Shown here: positions 9,001 through 17,996 of the stretch, one piece after another
Position numbering within the stretch: the stretch's first letter is position 1
Layout: every line of letters begins with the position of its first letter
NCBI GenBank assembly: GCA_020890945.1
Contig: JAJHPK010000015.1
Coordinates: 1 to 64,000, forward strand
From: Nitrosomonas sp.
GTDB lineage: Bacteria > Pseudomonadota > Gammaproteobacteria > Burkholderiales > Nitrosomonadaceae
Length of the DNA stretch: 64,000 nt
Direction: 5' to 3'
The notes under the pieces: model-generated
The model's input: only the letters and a program-made list of their open reading frames with translations
Database searches by the model: none
What the model was told of the DNA's origin: nothing
Made by a program: the position numbers and the translations under genes

Positions 9001-9579
9001 GAAACCGCGGATACCACCAATACTGACGCTCAAACTATGTATGGCATTTGGGATTACACTACCAGTGGCACTATCCCTGATTCGTCGCTGGTGCAACAAA
9101 TTACTTCGATGACAACAGGAGCCAATTACCGTACTACAACACAAAACGAAGTGAATTATTCTAGTACCGTCAAAGGCTGGTACATGAATCTGCCAATCAG
9201 TGGTGAGCGACTTACCGCAACCCCTGAAATTGAGGATGGCTTGTTTCGTTTTACCACAATTGTTCCATCAGCATCACCTTGTGATTTTGGAGGAAGAGGA
9301 TTTCTCAATACATTAGATTTCCTGACAGGTGGTATGCTGACACGCCCCACTTTTGATACCAATAGAAACAGAATACTTTCATTAGAGGATGGTTTATCTT
9401 CCAGTATTGAAATTGGTTTCGCTATGGGGGGAATCACTGTCATAAGAAATAATGCCACGACCGCCACATCAGATATAGCCATTGGAAATTTGGCGAATGG
9501 ACAAACCACAGATCCGCTGACATCTAAAGGTGCCGCAGGACTTCGGGGCAGAATCACATGGAAAGAATTTTCGCAGTAA
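6073..9579 (+). CDS. pilY1: PilY1, pilus tip adhesin and assembly factor
   Basis: ATG 6073 is preferred over an in-frame start at 5986 inside pilX. It has GAAGGAAG upstream and begins a clear signal peptide (residues 1-21, ending VQA). The 1168-residue product has a von Willebrand A-like N-terminal part with the metal-site motif DDSGSM (46-51) and a later MTDGYW. Its C-terminal beta-propeller typical of PilC/PilY1 includes the calcium-loop-like DSNGNGLIDAIYAGDLKG. PilY1 sits at the pilus tip. In Pseudomonas, where it has been studied, it mediates adhesion and surface sensing and opposes pilus retraction. The size matches the family. Confidence 0.93.
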   Translation: MKIITYGVGLFVYTMSCLVQAQQPPLSNGPLFLGGNISPNVMFTLDDSGSMQFEIMPESLILQSIYYMFPRATSIYGSSDYSNYSIDFDPTNKYTAALRSSSVNKIYYNPSIRYLPWSNGDGTLMNNAAPTCAPHNPKNTTAGCRNLTVNNTQTSSWLKNDGSRSSSSSKTFYPAVYFRYNGTDTDNKYDLTKYTKVEIKSTTPTYDGSNARTDCAARTTCTYTEEIQNFANWYTYYRSRILLARAGIGRAFSAQGNTMRVGFSAINKSSTTIDGIATTVVKSGVRQFTGTDRTNFFTDLYGHTIPAAGTPLREAVIAVGDYFKRTDDKGPWGQTPGSTGGTQHECRQNFNILMTDGYWSAGSISGIDNEDNQSGSTITNHSSPAVPASYSYSPALPYSDAYSDTLADVAMKYWKNDLRTDMQNKVPTNPHDPAFWQHLVNFTVGLGVNGSLTTLPTGAESWPDPTVKDEYKIDDLQHAAVNSRGNFFSAANPDEFSNALSNALSTIVARTGAASAVATNSSSLTTNERVYQAKFNSGDWSGQLISIPFTTAGFGTPDWDAGLVSLASGTITPNSRVIITKGSSDGVPFQYTNLTASQKAFLDKNAAGTVDNCGAERVAYLRGDGTNEGSGTFPCAGTTINKFRARPTTKLGDIVNSGPIFVGKPNAGYSNVDHPGYSAFRTTYKSRTPMVYVGANDGMLHGFNACIVGVTPGCTSADAGKELIAYVPTTAYANLNRLTDKDYNANHRYFVDGSPMAGDVYDSGWKSILVGSMNAGGRGFFALDVTNPIDTTQSAPTFTVANAAKLLLWEFTDSDDADMGYSHNLTRINPLTGQARQIIKMENKQWAVVVGNGYNSTAGKAVLYILFVNGGDDGTWTIGTEYVKLVAHTGSGNGLSTPAVFDSNGNGLIDAIYAGDLKGNLWKFDVSDSSPSNWKVALGGAPFFVSGTSKPIVSPPAITFHPKGGQLVLFGTGKYLETADTTNTDAQTMYGIWDYTTSGTIPDSSLVQQITSMTTGANYRTTTQNEVNYSSTVKGWYMNLPISGERLTATPEIEDGLFRFTTIVPSASPCDFGGRGFLNTLDFLTGGMLTRPTFDTNRNRILSLEDGLSSSIEIGFAMGGITVIRNNATTATSDIAIGNLANGQTTDPLTSKGAAGLRGRITWKEFSQ

Positions 9580-9652
9580 TGTCTTGTTGATTCAAAATTA
9601 CGAATTACAATGGCACAATAAATTTAATTTTTAAATAGAGGATTTAGAAAAA

Positions 9653-10111
9653 ATGAAATTGTACGAATGCCCAAAAAATTTACGAGGTTTTACGTTAATT
9701 GAACTTATGATTGCTGTAGCAATCGTAGGCATTATCGCAGCGGTTGCAGTTCCATCTTATCAAGATCATGTCAAACGGACTAACCGAACACAGGCCAAAG
9801 CGTTACTCCAAGAAAATGCACAATTCATGGAAAAAATGTATACGCAAAATAATCAATATGATAAGACAGTCGGTGCAGATGGTATCGCAAATACAGGAGA
9901 CGATGGCGCAATATCGTTACCAATTACCCAATCTCCTAGAACAGGCACTAAACAATACGATATCAGTCTTTCAGCATCCGACAACAATAGTTTTACCCTG
10001 CAAGCAGTACCAACCGGCTCCATGACCGGTGACACTTGCGGCACATTGACACTGACTAATACAGGTGTTCGTGGTGCAGGAGGAGATGTGGGCGATTGCT
10101 GGAATCGATAA
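9653..10111 (+). CDS. pilE: Type IV minor pilin PilE
   Basis: The 152-residue prepilin has leader [12 protein letters not shown] followed by [20 protein letters not shown] (Gly12, Glu17). Its C-terminal half has a Cys pair (DTCGTL and GDCWNR), the usual pilin D-loop layout. GAGGA lies about ten bases before the ATG. As last gene of the minor pilin operon it corresponds to Pseudomonas-type PilE rather than the major pilin; a better major-pilin candidate is at 44771. The central part ([15 protein letters not shown]) is acidic and loop-like. Confidence 0.88.
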   Translation: MKLYECPKNLRGFTLIELMIAVAIVGIIAAVAVPSYQDHVKRTNRTQAKALLQENAQFMEKMYTQNNQYDKTVGADGIANTGDDGAISLPITQSPRTGTKQYDISLSASDNNSFTLQAVPTGSMTGDTCGTLTLTNTGVRGAGGDVGDCWNR

Positions 10112-10136
10112 AATCTATTGATCCAAAAGAGTAACC

Positions 10137-10162
10137 AATCAAGGAATCGCTATTCCTTGATT
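10137..10162. terminator. Bidirectional hairpin between pilE and phoU
   Basis: The arms AATCAAGGAAT (10137-10147) and ATTCCTTGATT (10152-10162) pair perfectly around a four-base loop. The phoU stop codon (10152-10150) lies inside it. There is no long U run on either side, so termination strength is uncertain, but the position between two convergent genes is typical. Confidence 0.6.
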
Positions 10163-10863
10163 TCCTGTTCAATTTGATCGGCGGTTACGTGGCGCACGTC
10201 TTTACCTTTGACCATGTACACGACATATTCCGACATGTTTTTCGCGTGATCGCCAATACGCTCGATCGCTTTAGCGACAAATAGTATTTCCAAACAAATC
10301 GATATTTTTCTCGGATCTTCCATCATAAAAGTAATCAATTGACGAAGAATGGCGCGAAATTCTTCGTCAACAAGTTCATCTTGACGTACGATATGCGCAG
10401 CAGCATTCAAATCCAAGCGCGCAAAAGAATCCAGCGCTTTATGGAGCATTTCCATCGCGATACTAGCTACATGCTTGATTTCATTAAAACGAGGAATATG
10501 CATACGATCCGACGCATAGATGAGTTTTGCCATGCGAGCTATTTTTGCAGCCTCATCACCAATGCGCTCTAAATCTGTAATGGTTTTAATGACCATCATA
10601 ATGAGTCGCAAATCGCTCGCCGTAGGCTGCCTGCGCGCAATGATTTGATTACATATTTCATCGATCGAAACTTCCATCGCGTTGACTCGATGATCACGAG
10701 TGATCACTTGGTTAATCAAGTCTTCATTACCCGTAATTAATGCGTCAATGGCATACTCGATTTGTTCCTCAACAAACCCACCCATTTGCAATACGCGTGT
10801 GCGTACTTCTTCTAAATCTGCATCAAATTGCTTGGAAATATGCTCTTTGGTAGGAGACATCAT
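10150..10863 (-). CDS. phoU: Phosphate regulator PhoU
   Basis: The 237-residue all-helical protein consists of two PhoU repeats. Each carries the metal-binding E/D-x3-D-type motif (for example ITDLERIGDEAAKIA near residue 90 and AKAIERIGDHAKNMSEYVVY near 195). PhoU links the PstSCAB phosphate transporter to the PhoR sensor kinase and represses the Pho response when phosphate is ample. No pst or pho gene is next to it in the window, so it stands apart from its usual partners. Two consecutive ATGs (10863 and 10860) are possible starts. Confidence 0.93.
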   Translation of the reverse strand: MMSPTKEHISKQFDADLEEVRTRVLQMGGFVEEQIEYAIDALITGNEDLINQVITRDHRVNAMEVSIDEICNQIIARRQPTASDLRLIMMVIKTITDLERIGDEAAKIARMAKLIYASDRMHIPRFNEIKHVASIAMEMLHKALDSFARLDLNAAAHIVRQDELVDEEFRAILRQLITFMMEDPRKISICLEILFVAKAIERIGDHAKNMSEYVVYMVKGKDVRHVTADQIEQEIKE

Positions 10864-10937
10864 GGTAGTTCACTCTATAAAAGAATCTTATTCTGTAAAA
10901 ACCTCGTTATTCATCGACTCGCCACTCGAATACATAA

Positions 10938-11597
10938 TTAAACCGTGATGGTTTTTACACCACTATCGGTTCCCAGTAACAATACATTCGCGGGTCGTAG
11001 CGCAAAAAGACCATTGGTTACCACACCAGTAATTTGATTCAACTGTCTTTCTAACTCGACAGGATTCATCATTTGCATCCCATGAATATCTAAAATGACA
11101 TTACCATTATCCGTGGTAAAACCTTGCCTTAACGCCGGTTGCCCCCCCAGCAAAACAATTTCACGCGCGACATAACTGCGCGCCATTGGTATGACTTCGA
11201 TGGGAAGTGGAAATTTACCTAACACATTGACCAATTTACTTTGATCAGCAACGCAAATAAACTTTTGCGCAACGGCGGCAACAATTTTTTCACGTGTCAA
11301 TGCACCCCCACCACCCTTAATCATATGCAAATGTTCAGTAATTTCATCCGCACCATCGACGTATACGGGAATATCCGTGACGTTATTCAAATCCAATACT
11401 TCAATTCCATGACCTTTAAGCCGCTGCGCAGTCGCATCTGAACTGGCCACAGCACCTTCAATTTTATGTTTGATTTTAGCCAATTCATCAATAAAGAAAT
11501 TAGCAGTAGAGCCAGTTCCCACTCCTACGATAGATCCTACTGGAACATATTGTATAGCGGCGGCGGCGACTGCGCGTTTTAGTTCATCCTGAGTCAT
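10938..11597 (-). CDS. rpiA: Ribose-5-phosphate isomerase A
   Basis: The start ATG 11597 is chosen because AGGAGC lies six bases upstream and MTQDELKR is the usual RpiA beginning; an upstream extension to 11681 is unlikely. The 219 residues contain the RpiA motifs [13 protein letters not shown] (phosphate loop), [14 protein letters not shown] with the active-site aspartates, and [14 protein letters not shown] with the catalytic glutamate and lysine. The enzyme interconverts ribose-5-phosphate and ribulose-5-phosphate in the pentose phosphate pathway and, in autotrophs, the Calvin cycle. It lies 74 bp before the phoU start and could share its transcript. Confidence 0.95.
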   Translation of the reverse strand: MTQDELKRAVAAAAIQYVPVGSIVGVGTGSTANFFIDELAKIKHKIEGAVASSDATAQRLKGHGIEVLDLNNVTDIPVYVDGADEITEHLHMIKGGGGALTREKIVAAVAQKFICVADQSKLVNVLGKFPLPIEVIPMARSYVAREIVLLGGQPALRQGFTTDNGNVILDIHGMQMMNPVELERQLNQITGVVTNGLFALRPANVLLLGTDSGVKTITV

Positions 11598-11742
11598 GAT
11601 GCTCCTATTCTCGACAATAAGTTTTACGATCCATGAGGATAGCGTTATCTGCGCATTAAAACAATGCTTGTCTATAACCAAGGCTTAATTGCAAAATATT
11701 TTGAAACCTTATCACATCAAGTTTATTCATTTTGCTACTCAA

Positions 11743-12975
11743 CTAACCGGGTTTACCGTCTACTCGCTGCCGCCAATAAATAGGTACATATTTAATCGAC
11801 CATAAAATAAAGCATACCAACCACACTAGCCCTGCTGCTACGTATAACACAGGCGAAATTACTGCGGCTGAAGGCAAAATATCAGCAATAACCCGAATTA
11901 TCGCCGTTGCTTGGAACCCCAAAAACAATAACCAGGTCGGTCGATCCAATTCCAAAGGACGCCCCGAGTGACCCAGTGTAACGCGTGAAGCCATCGCCAA
12001 AATCATACTGGCAAAAAAACCTATCGCTAATGCATGCAATGGCGCCAACCCAAACATTATTTTGCCGTCATACATAGCAATAAAACTCTGCAACCCATAC
12101 AGCGTCATAGAAATCGCAAACCAGGCGAATGCAATGTGTAAAACCGCCAAAAGACTGACTCGAAAACTACGCAAAAATCCCCAGCGATAGGAAAGATAAA
12201 AAGCACATCCCGCCAAAGGAAAATCTGCAACCCACAGATAAGTCGTCATATTGATCAACTGTAAATACCCGTGAACAACACAGCACGCAAGCATGAGCCA
12301 CAACATCCAAAATGGCCTGACCATGACGTAATTTTCTAACACCCGGCTGGAAAAGAAGGGAATCATACGATGCGATACCGTGAGTACGATAGGTACTAAA
12401 AATAGCCAGATGCCGATATGACGAGAAAAATCGATCATGACCGCTGTTTCCGTTATTAGCCATAAAAGATACGCCGCAACGCCAAGCCAACCCATCACCA
12501 ATGCAATACTGGTAACTTTGGCATGACGTTTATCTTGAGGCGCTGTCGTCACTAATACTTTTAATAACACATAGATTGCAATACTCCATCCCGCAAGCAT
12601 CAAACCTACTCCCGCCACACTTACAATCTTGCCAGCTATCAAACCAGCATAAAAAAGTAATACGCCGCAAAACATTAACAAACAAGTCGATAGATACGCA
12701 CGAGGTTTTATCTTCGGACCATTCATCCAATTCGGGTATGTGGTAAACAAAAAACCGAAAATAAAAAATGGAAAGAAGCCGTAAATCATCAGAAAAGCAT
12801 GTGCCCACGTTGGTGCAACATTCCAATTGACAGCTTGTCCACCAACCGCATACCGTCCGCTCAGATCAAAAACCCACCAAAGTAATGTAAAAATACCTTG
12901 CAAAGCACCCACCAAAAATAGGCTTCGATGCGGCGCAGCAGTGATATGATCCCAGATTGTCGTTTGCTGATTCAT
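11743..12975 (-). CDS. nnrS: NnrS family haem/copper membrane protein
   Basis: The 410-residue protein has about twelve hydrophobic segments and the NnrS landmarks PHRSLFLVGALQGIF at the start, WAHAFLMIYGFFPFFIFGFLF, and conserved histidines such as HALAIGFFASMILAMASRVTLGHSGR near residues 325-350. NnrS proteins are linked to protection against nitric oxide and nitrosative stress, often in denitrifiers. GAGGA precedes the ATG by about six bases. The 121-bp gap to the divergent rnm gene shows no recognisable FNR-type palindrome, so NO control cannot be read from the sequence. Confidence 0.88.
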   Translation of the reverse strand: MNQQTTIWDHITAAPHRSLFLVGALQGIFTLLWWVFDLSGRYAVGGQAVNWNVAPTWAHAFLMIYGFFPFFIFGFLFTTYPNWMNGPKIKPRAYLSTCLLMFCGVLLFYAGLIAGKIVSVAGVGLMLAGWSIAIYVLLKVLVTTAPQDKRHAKVTSIALVMGWLGVAAYLLWLITETAVMIDFSRHIGIWLFLVPIVLTVSHRMIPFFSSRVLENYVMVRPFWMLWLMLACCVVHGYLQLINMTTYLWVADFPLAGCAFYLSYRWGFLRSFRVSLLAVLHIAFAWFAISMTLYGLQSFIAMYDGKIMFGLAPLHALAIGFFASMILAMASRVTLGHSGRPLELDRPTWLLFLGFQATAIIRVIADILPSAAVISPVLYVAAGLVWLVCFILWSIKYVPIYWRQRVDGKPG

Positions 12976-13096
12976 TTACATTCCTCATCATTTTTCGGTT
13001 GTACCAATACTATCTCTTTCATTATTCGAATCATTATTTTTCCTAGACACCGTTATTTGTTATCATGCACTTCCTCATTATGTAATTTCCCGATTG

Positions 13097-13939
13097 ATGC
13101 TCAATATTGATTTACATTGCCACTCCAGCATTTCAGATGGCGTATTAACACCCACTCAACTGGTAGAACGCGCAAAGTTTCGTGGCGTAGAAACATTGGC
13201 TCTAACAGATCATGACGATATTGCAGGATTAGCCGAAGCGCAAAAAGCCGCCAAAGATAATCACATTGAATTGATCAACGGCGTAGAAATATCGGTGAGC
13301 TGGCGTGGCCGCACACTGCACATTCTCGGTCTCGCGATAGATCCAAAGTATACCCCACTGGTTGAAGGCTTGGCGACCCTGCGAGCAGGACGGTTATCGA
13401 GAGCAGAAAGGATCGCAGCCGAGCTAAAAAAAATCGGCATCCATGACAGTCTTGAAGGCGCCTATGCTTATGTAGGAAACCAAGGTATCATTGGACGCAC
13501 GCATTTTGCGCGCTTTCTCTCTGAGCAAGGTCATGCTAAAGATGTTAAATCCGTATTTAAAAAATATCTTGTCAAAGGAAAACCGGGATACACACCGCAC
13601 CAATGGGCCGAACTCAGTGACGCAATCGACTGGATCCGTGGCAGTGGTGGTCAAGCCGTCATTGCGCATCCTGGGCGATATGATTTAGGCAAGAATGTCA
13701 TGCAAGATTTGTTGAACGAATTCCGCGCATTGGGTGGTCATGGACTTGAAGTGATTTCTCCAAGTCATACACTGGAACAAGTTAATTTTTATGCGCAACA
13801 TGCGCGAGCAATGCAATTAGCCGTTTCTTGCGGATCTGATTTTCATGGACCGAACGAAAGTTATTATGATTTGGGGCAGCTTCCGAATATTCCTGCGGAA
13901 TGCACACCTATTTGGTATAACTGGGAAAACAATTCATAA
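13097..13939 (+). CDS. rnm: PHP-family 5'-3' exoribonuclease / 3',5'-nucleotide phosphatase (RNase AM type)
   Basis: The ATG at 13097 is the likely start (an in-frame TTG sits directly before it), giving 280 residues. PHP-domain metal ligands are visible: DLHCHSSISDG (residues 5-15), LTDHDD (39-44), a central NGVEIS glutamate, RTHFAR, AHPGRYD and the C-terminal GSDFHGP. The family includes E. coli YciV/Rnm, which trims 5' ends of 5S and 23S rRNA and removes 3' phosphate from 3',5'-bisphosphonucleotides. The same rnm-yciO-M50-trpS order occurs in other betaproteobacteria as I recall them. Confidence 0.85.
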   Translation: MLNIDLHCHSSISDGVLTPTQLVERAKFRGVETLALTDHDDIAGLAEAQKAAKDNHIELINGVEISVSWRGRTLHILGLAIDPKYTPLVEGLATLRAGRLSRAERIAAELKKIGIHDSLEGAYAYVGNQGIIGRTHFARFLSEQGHAKDVKSVFKKYLVKGKPGYTPHQWAELSDAIDWIRGSGGQAVIAHPGRYDLGKNVMQDLLNEFRALGGHGLEVISPSHTLEQVNFYAQHARAMQLAVSCGSDFHGPNESYYDLGQLPNIPAECTPIWYNWENNS

Positions 13940-13984
13940 TTCTCGTTTATTCATTCTTTATTAGCAATCAACTATACTGTCACT

Positions 13985-14617
13985 GTGGCGCAATTTTTCT
14001 CGATTCATTCCACTACGCCTCATCAACGATTAATTAAACAAGCTGTTTCAATCGTGCATGATGGCGGCGTGATCGTCTATCCGACCGATTCATGCTATGC
14101 ATTAGGCTGTCATTTGGGTGATAAAGATGCGATGTCACGTATCCGCACCATCCGGCAAGTGGATGACCGCCATCATTTCACATTAATTTGCCGTAATTTA
14201 GCGGAAATCGCCACGTATGCCAAAGTCGATAACAGTCAATACCGATTGCTGAAAGCAACTACACCAGGAAGTTATACGTTCATCCTGCAAGCAACGCGTG
14301 AAGTCCCTCGACGAATGCAACACCCAAAACGTAATACCATTGGGCTACGCATTCCCGATCATCCAGTTGTTTTTGCATTACTCGAAGAATTGGGAGAGCC
14401 TTTGCTCAGTTCAACATTAATATTACCCGGAGATGAATGGCCTTTGAATGATGCAGAAGAAATTCGAGAACGACTCGAACATCAGGTTGAATTAGTCATG
14501 GACGCTGGATCGTGTGGTATTGAAATGACCACCGTCATTGATTTAACCACCGACATACCACAATTGATCAGACAAGGAAAAGGATCAATCGAACCTTTTG
14601 GTATTCACCATGAATGA
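13985..14617 (+). CDS. yciO: YciO family protein (YrdC/Sua5-like)
   Basis: The 210 residues from a GTG start carry the YrdC fold marks: GGVIVYPTDSCYALGCHLGDK near the N-terminus, the KR-type binding-site strand around HHFTLICRN, PGSYTFILQAT and TIGLRIPDHP. Sua5/YrdC enzymes make threonylcarbamoyl-AMP for tRNA t6A. YciO is a paralogue with weaker or separate activity, so the reaction is not certain. The stop overlaps the start of the M50 protease gene by eight bases (ATGAATGA). Confidence 0.85.
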   Translation: MAQFFSIHSTTPHQRLIKQAVSIVHDGGVIVYPTDSCYALGCHLGDKDAMSRIRTIRQVDDRHHFTLICRNLAEIATYAKVDNSQYRLLKATTPGSYTFILQATREVPRRMQHPKRNTIGLRIPDHPVVFALLEELGEPLLSSTLILPGDEWPLNDAEEIRERLEHQVELVMDAGSCGIEMTTVIDLTTDIPQLIRQGKGSIEPFGIHHE

Positions 14618-15275
14618 TATTATTCAAGGTATCGCCATTTATGCTTTACCAGTCATTTTTGCCATCACTTTACATGAAGCGGCGCACGGATATGCCGCCA
14701 AACATTTCGGTGATTTTACCGCGCACAATGAAGGCAGGATCAGTTTGAATCCGATTCGGCATATCGATCCGGTTGGCACCATTTTGGTACCGCTTTCCTT
14801 GTTCATCATTAGCAAAATCACCATGGGGTCTGGATTTTTATTTGGCTGGGCAAAACCCGTACCGGTTATCTTTTCAAATTTACGGCAACCCAAACGGGAT
14901 ATGTTATGGGTAGCGGCCGCAGGCCCCAGCGCCAATTTACTCATGGCGATCTTCTGGGCTCTCATCATCAAATTGGCCATCGCGGTTCCTGACAGTAGTT
15001 TTGCTAAACCAGCCGTTCTGATGGGCATTGCAGGTATCGAAATCAACATCGTGTTGATGGTATTGAACTTATTACCACTACCCCCTTTAGATGGTGGCAG
15101 GATGGCAGTTAGTTTGCTGCCACATAATTTAGCGTATCAATTTTCGCGCTTGGAACCTTATGGGTTTATGATATTGCTAGTCTTGATGTTCAGTGGATTA
15201 CTAGGCGCAGTCATAGGTCCTATTATTATTTGGCTCAAAATAATGATCGTATCAATTTTTGGATTATATATTTAA
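14610..15275 (+). CDS. Site-2-protease-like M50 family membrane peptidase
   Basis: The ATG at 14610 overlaps the yciO stop; an ORF reading from TTG 14598 adds only four residues. The 221-residue protein has about five hydrophobic segments. The zinc motif HEAAH (22-26) lies in the first of them, and the second motif LLPLPPLDGGR (about 154-164) supplies the aspartate ligand. NPIRHIDPVG after the first motif is typical of the short FwdE/YwhC-like group. Function is membrane proteolysis by homology, with substrates unknown. Confidence 0.88.
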   Translation: MNDIIQGIAIYALPVIFAITLHEAAHGYAAKHFGDFTAHNEGRISLNPIRHIDPVGTILVPLSLFIISKITMGSGFLFGWAKPVPVIFSNLRQPKRDMLWVAAAGPSANLLMAIFWALIIKLAIAVPDSSFAKPAVLMGIAGIEINIVLMVLNLLPLPPLDGGRMAVSLLPHNLAYQFSRLEPYGFMILLVLMFSGLLGAVIGPIIIWLKIMIVSIFGLYI

Positions 15276-15299
15276 CAATGGAGAATTCAGGGAATCATC

Positions 15300-16505
15300 A
15301 TGTTTGCTGACCGCGTTTTATCAGGAATGCGCCCTACGGGTAGTTTACATCTTGGGCATTATCACGGTGTTTTGAAAAACTGGATCAATCTGCAGCAACA
15401 ATATGAATGTCTATTTTTTGTAGCGGATTGGCATGCTTTAACGACTCACTACGATACTCCTGAAATTATTGAACAAAATGTCTGGGACATGGTGATCGAT
15501 TGGTTGGCCGCAGGCGTTGATCCATCGCAAGCCACGCTGTTTATTCAATCGAAAGTACCGGCGCACGCGGAATTATATTTGTTACTGTCGATGATGACGC
15601 CACTGGGCTGGCTAGAACGAGTACCAACATACAAAGATCAACAAGAAAAATTGACCGACAAAGATTTAAGCACCTATGGTTTCCTAGGCTACCCCCTGTT
15701 GCAAAGTGCTGACATCCTGATTTATCGCGCCAATCTCGTTCCCGTCGGTGAGGATCAAGTACCGCATTTGGAATTTACGCGTGAAATTTCACGGCGCTTT
15801 AATCACATTTACGGTAAGGAAGTCGGTTTTGAGGAAAAGGCAGAACAAGCCATTAAAAAACTGGGTTCAAAAAAATCAAAGCTTTATTCTGAATTACGGA
15901 CACTCTATCAAGAACAAGGTAACGAAGACGCATTAGAAGAAGCCCGGTTCTTATTAAATGAACAACAAAGCCTTAGCTTAAGCGACCGGGAAAGATTATT
16001 CGGTTATTTAGAAGGCGGTGGCAAAATGATTCTGTCGGAACCCGAAGCATTATTGACGGAAGCCTCTAAAATGCCGGGCTTAGATGGACAAAAAATGTCC
16101 AAGTCGTATGACAACACGATCAGTTTACGAGAAGATCCCGCCAGCATCGAAAAAAAGATTCGCACCATGCCAACCGACCCCGCGAGAGTTCGGCGTAGTG
16201 ACCCCGGTAATCCCGACAAATGCCCGGTCTGGCAATTCCATCTGATTTACTCCAATCATGAAACGCAAGAATGGGTGCAGCACGGATGCCGAAATGCCGA
16301 AATTGGCTGCTTAGATTGTAAGTCGCCCATTATTTCCGCTATCTTGGCTGAACAAGGACCGATGTATGAACGTATCCAAAAATTTGAGGAAGATCCCACC
16401 TTGGTGCGTAACATTATCGCGGATGGTTGTGAAAAAGCGAACAAATTAGCGGAAGAAACTATGCGAGACATTCGCGAAGCCATGGGACTGAACTATAATA
16501 CCTAA
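15300..16505 (+). CDS. trpS: Tryptophanyl-tRNA synthetase
   Basis: The 401-residue class I synthetase has the HIGH-type motif TGSLHLGHY (13-21) and KMSKS near residue 265 (DGQKMSKSYDN). It charges tRNA-Trp in the cytoplasm. It is longer than the roughly 335 residues of E. coli TrpS, with an insert (about residues 175-245, including KKLGSKKSKLYSELRTLYQEQG) before the KMSKS loop. Longer TrpS forms like this are known in betaproteobacteria. It lies 24 bp after the protease gene and 42 bp ahead of scpA, so the cluster is probably co-transcribed. Confidence 0.95.
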   Translation: MFADRVLSGMRPTGSLHLGHYHGVLKNWINLQQQYECLFFVADWHALTTHYDTPEIIEQNVWDMVIDWLAAGVDPSQATLFIQSKVPAHAELYLLLSMMTPLGWLERVPTYKDQQEKLTDKDLSTYGFLGYPLLQSADILIYRANLVPVGEDQVPHLEFTREISRRFNHIYGKEVGFEEKAEQAIKKLGSKKSKLYSELRTLYQEQGNEDALEEARFLLNEQQSLSLSDRERLFGYLEGGGKMILSEPEALLTEASKMPGLDGQKMSKSYDNTISLREDPASIEKKIRTMPTDPARVRRSDPGNPDKCPVWQFHLIYSNHETQEWVQHGCRNAEIGCLDCKSPIISAILAEQGPMYERIQKFEEDPTLVRNIIADGCEKANKLAEETMRDIREAMGLNYNT

Positions 16506-16547
16506 AGTACCATGAGACACATTGCACATTAGCTCCAATCAGCCCTC

Positions 16548-17366
16548 ATGCATTCTGCCTCGGCTTCTACTTTATCTGAATATCCGCATGATTCTGAGCC
16601 AATCGCTAAAATCTGCGGTGAACCTTTACTGGAAATTCCAAAAGATCTTTATATACCGCCGCACGCGCTAGAAGTTTTTTTGGATACCTTTCAAGGGCCG
16701 CTGGATTTATTGCTGTATTTGATCCGCAAGCACAACCTCAATATTCTCGATATTCCTATGGCTGAGCTGACGCAGCAATACATGCTCTATGTAGAAAAGA
16801 TGTCTGTTGATCAATTAGAACTGGCCGCTGAATATTTGCTAATGAGTGCGCTACTCATAGAAATCAAATCGCGAATGTTGCTACCCGCCACCCCAAAAAC
16901 CGATATTGAAGAAGAACATGATCCACGCGCGGAATTGGTCAAGCGATTATTAGAATACGAGCAAATCAAAAAAGCCGCGCAGCAACTGAATGAATTACCG
17001 CAGGTTGATCGCGATATTACCGTGGTGCAAATATGGATTGCGCATGAGCGAATGGAACAACTGCCCAATATTCACCTGGATGACCTGCGGCAGGCATGGG
17101 AAGCAATCCTATCCCGATCACGAATTCATCAACATCATCAGATCAAACGCGAAAATCTATCAGTGCGAGCCTATATGAGCCAAATCATGCGGCATTTGCA
17201 GCAACACCAGCAATTGGAATTTCAAGAATTATTCACTCCATCTGCAACGGTTGCTGAAGTTGTGGTAACTTTCTTGGCGATTCTTGAACTTGCCAAAGCT
17301 TTAGTCATAGAAATCACACAATCTCAACCCTTCGATTTGATTTATGTCCGATCCATTTCCGATTGA
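16548..17366 (+). CDS. scpA: Segregation and condensation protein A
   Basis: The 272-residue kleisin has the N-terminal FQGPLDLLLYLIRKHNLNILDIPMAELTQQY block (about residues 47-78) that binds the SMC neck. A central AAEYLLMSALLIEIKSRMLLP helix follows, and the C-terminal winged-helix part contains FLAILELAKA. ScpA with ScpB and SMC forms the bacterial condensin that organises and helps segregate the chromosome. The gene overlaps scpB by 23 bp, strongly suggesting coupled translation. Confidence 0.93.
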   Translation: MHSASASTLSEYPHDSEPIAKICGEPLLEIPKDLYIPPHALEVFLDTFQGPLDLLLYLIRKHNLNILDIPMAELTQQYMLYVEKMSVDQLELAAEYLLMSALLIEIKSRMLLPATPKTDIEEEHDPRAELVKRLLEYEQIKKAAQQLNELPQVDRDITVVQIWIAHERMEQLPNIHLDDLRQAWEAILSRSRIHQHHQIKRENLSVRAYMSQIMRHLQQHQQLEFQELFTPSATVAEVVVTFLAILELAKALVIEITQSQPFDLIYVRSISD

Positions 17367-17937
17367 AAACACCACTGATGGCGGTGAAAATCTCGATCTC
17401 CATAAAGTGATGCTCATCCTCGAAGCAGCCCTGCTATCGACTCAAGAACCGCTATCCGCACAAGAATTGCGAAAATTATTCCATCAAGAATTAAATACTG
17501 CTTTGATCACCAATCTGCTCACGCAAATTCGTGAAAAATGGAACAACTCCAGTATCGAACTCGTTCAAGTTGCCAGTGGATGGCGGTTTCAAGTGAACGC
17601 TGAAATACAACCTTACCTAGATCGTCTTACACCACAAAAAGCACCTCGTTATACCCGCGCCGTGATGGAAACGCTTGCCATCATCGCTTACCATCAACCC
17701 GTTACCCGCGGCGACATCGAAGAAATCCGTGGAGTCGGTGTATCCAGCACTATTCTCAAAACACTCACGACGCGCGGTTGGATTGAAACAGTGGGTCAGC
17801 GCAACGTTCCCGGAAAACCTGCTTTATTTGCGACGACTCGCAGTTTCCTTGATGATCTCAACCTACGCTCATTGGAGGAACTACCACCGTTGGAAGAAAT
17901 GAAATCGCTCATCACACTCGATCTAGAAACCTCTTAA
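17344..17937 (+). CDS. scpB: Segregation and condensation protein B
   Basis: The 197-residue protein has two winged-helix domains typical of ScpB. The first includes LILEAALLSTQEPLSAQELRKLF. The second carries the strongly conserved LAIIAYHQPVTRGDIEEIRGV block (about residues 110-130) followed by LKTLTTRGWIETVGQRNVPGKPALFATT. ScpB dimers bind ScpA and regulate SMC. It is the last gene of the plus-strand cluster. Confidence 0.94.
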   Translation: MSDPFPIENTTDGGENLDLHKVMLILEAALLSTQEPLSAQELRKLFHQELNTALITNLLTQIREKWNNSSIELVQVASGWRFQVNAEIQPYLDRLTPQKAPRYTRAVMETLAIIAYHQPVTRGDIEEIRGVGVSSTILKTLTTRGWIETVGQRNVPGKPALFATTRSFLDDLNLRSLEELPPLEEMKSLITLDLETS

Positions 17938-17996
17938 GAGCTTATTCAGCACTCAAAATGTTTTGATATTACCGACAACAGGCATGCAGTCTTTTT

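Noticed and set aside
8631..9557. Long minus-strand ORFs inside pilY1
   Set aside because: They are shadows of a large gene with clear domain structure on the plus strand.
12976..13096. FNR- or NsrR-type operator before nnrS
   Set aside because: No TTGAT-N4-ATCAA or similar palindrome was found in the gap.
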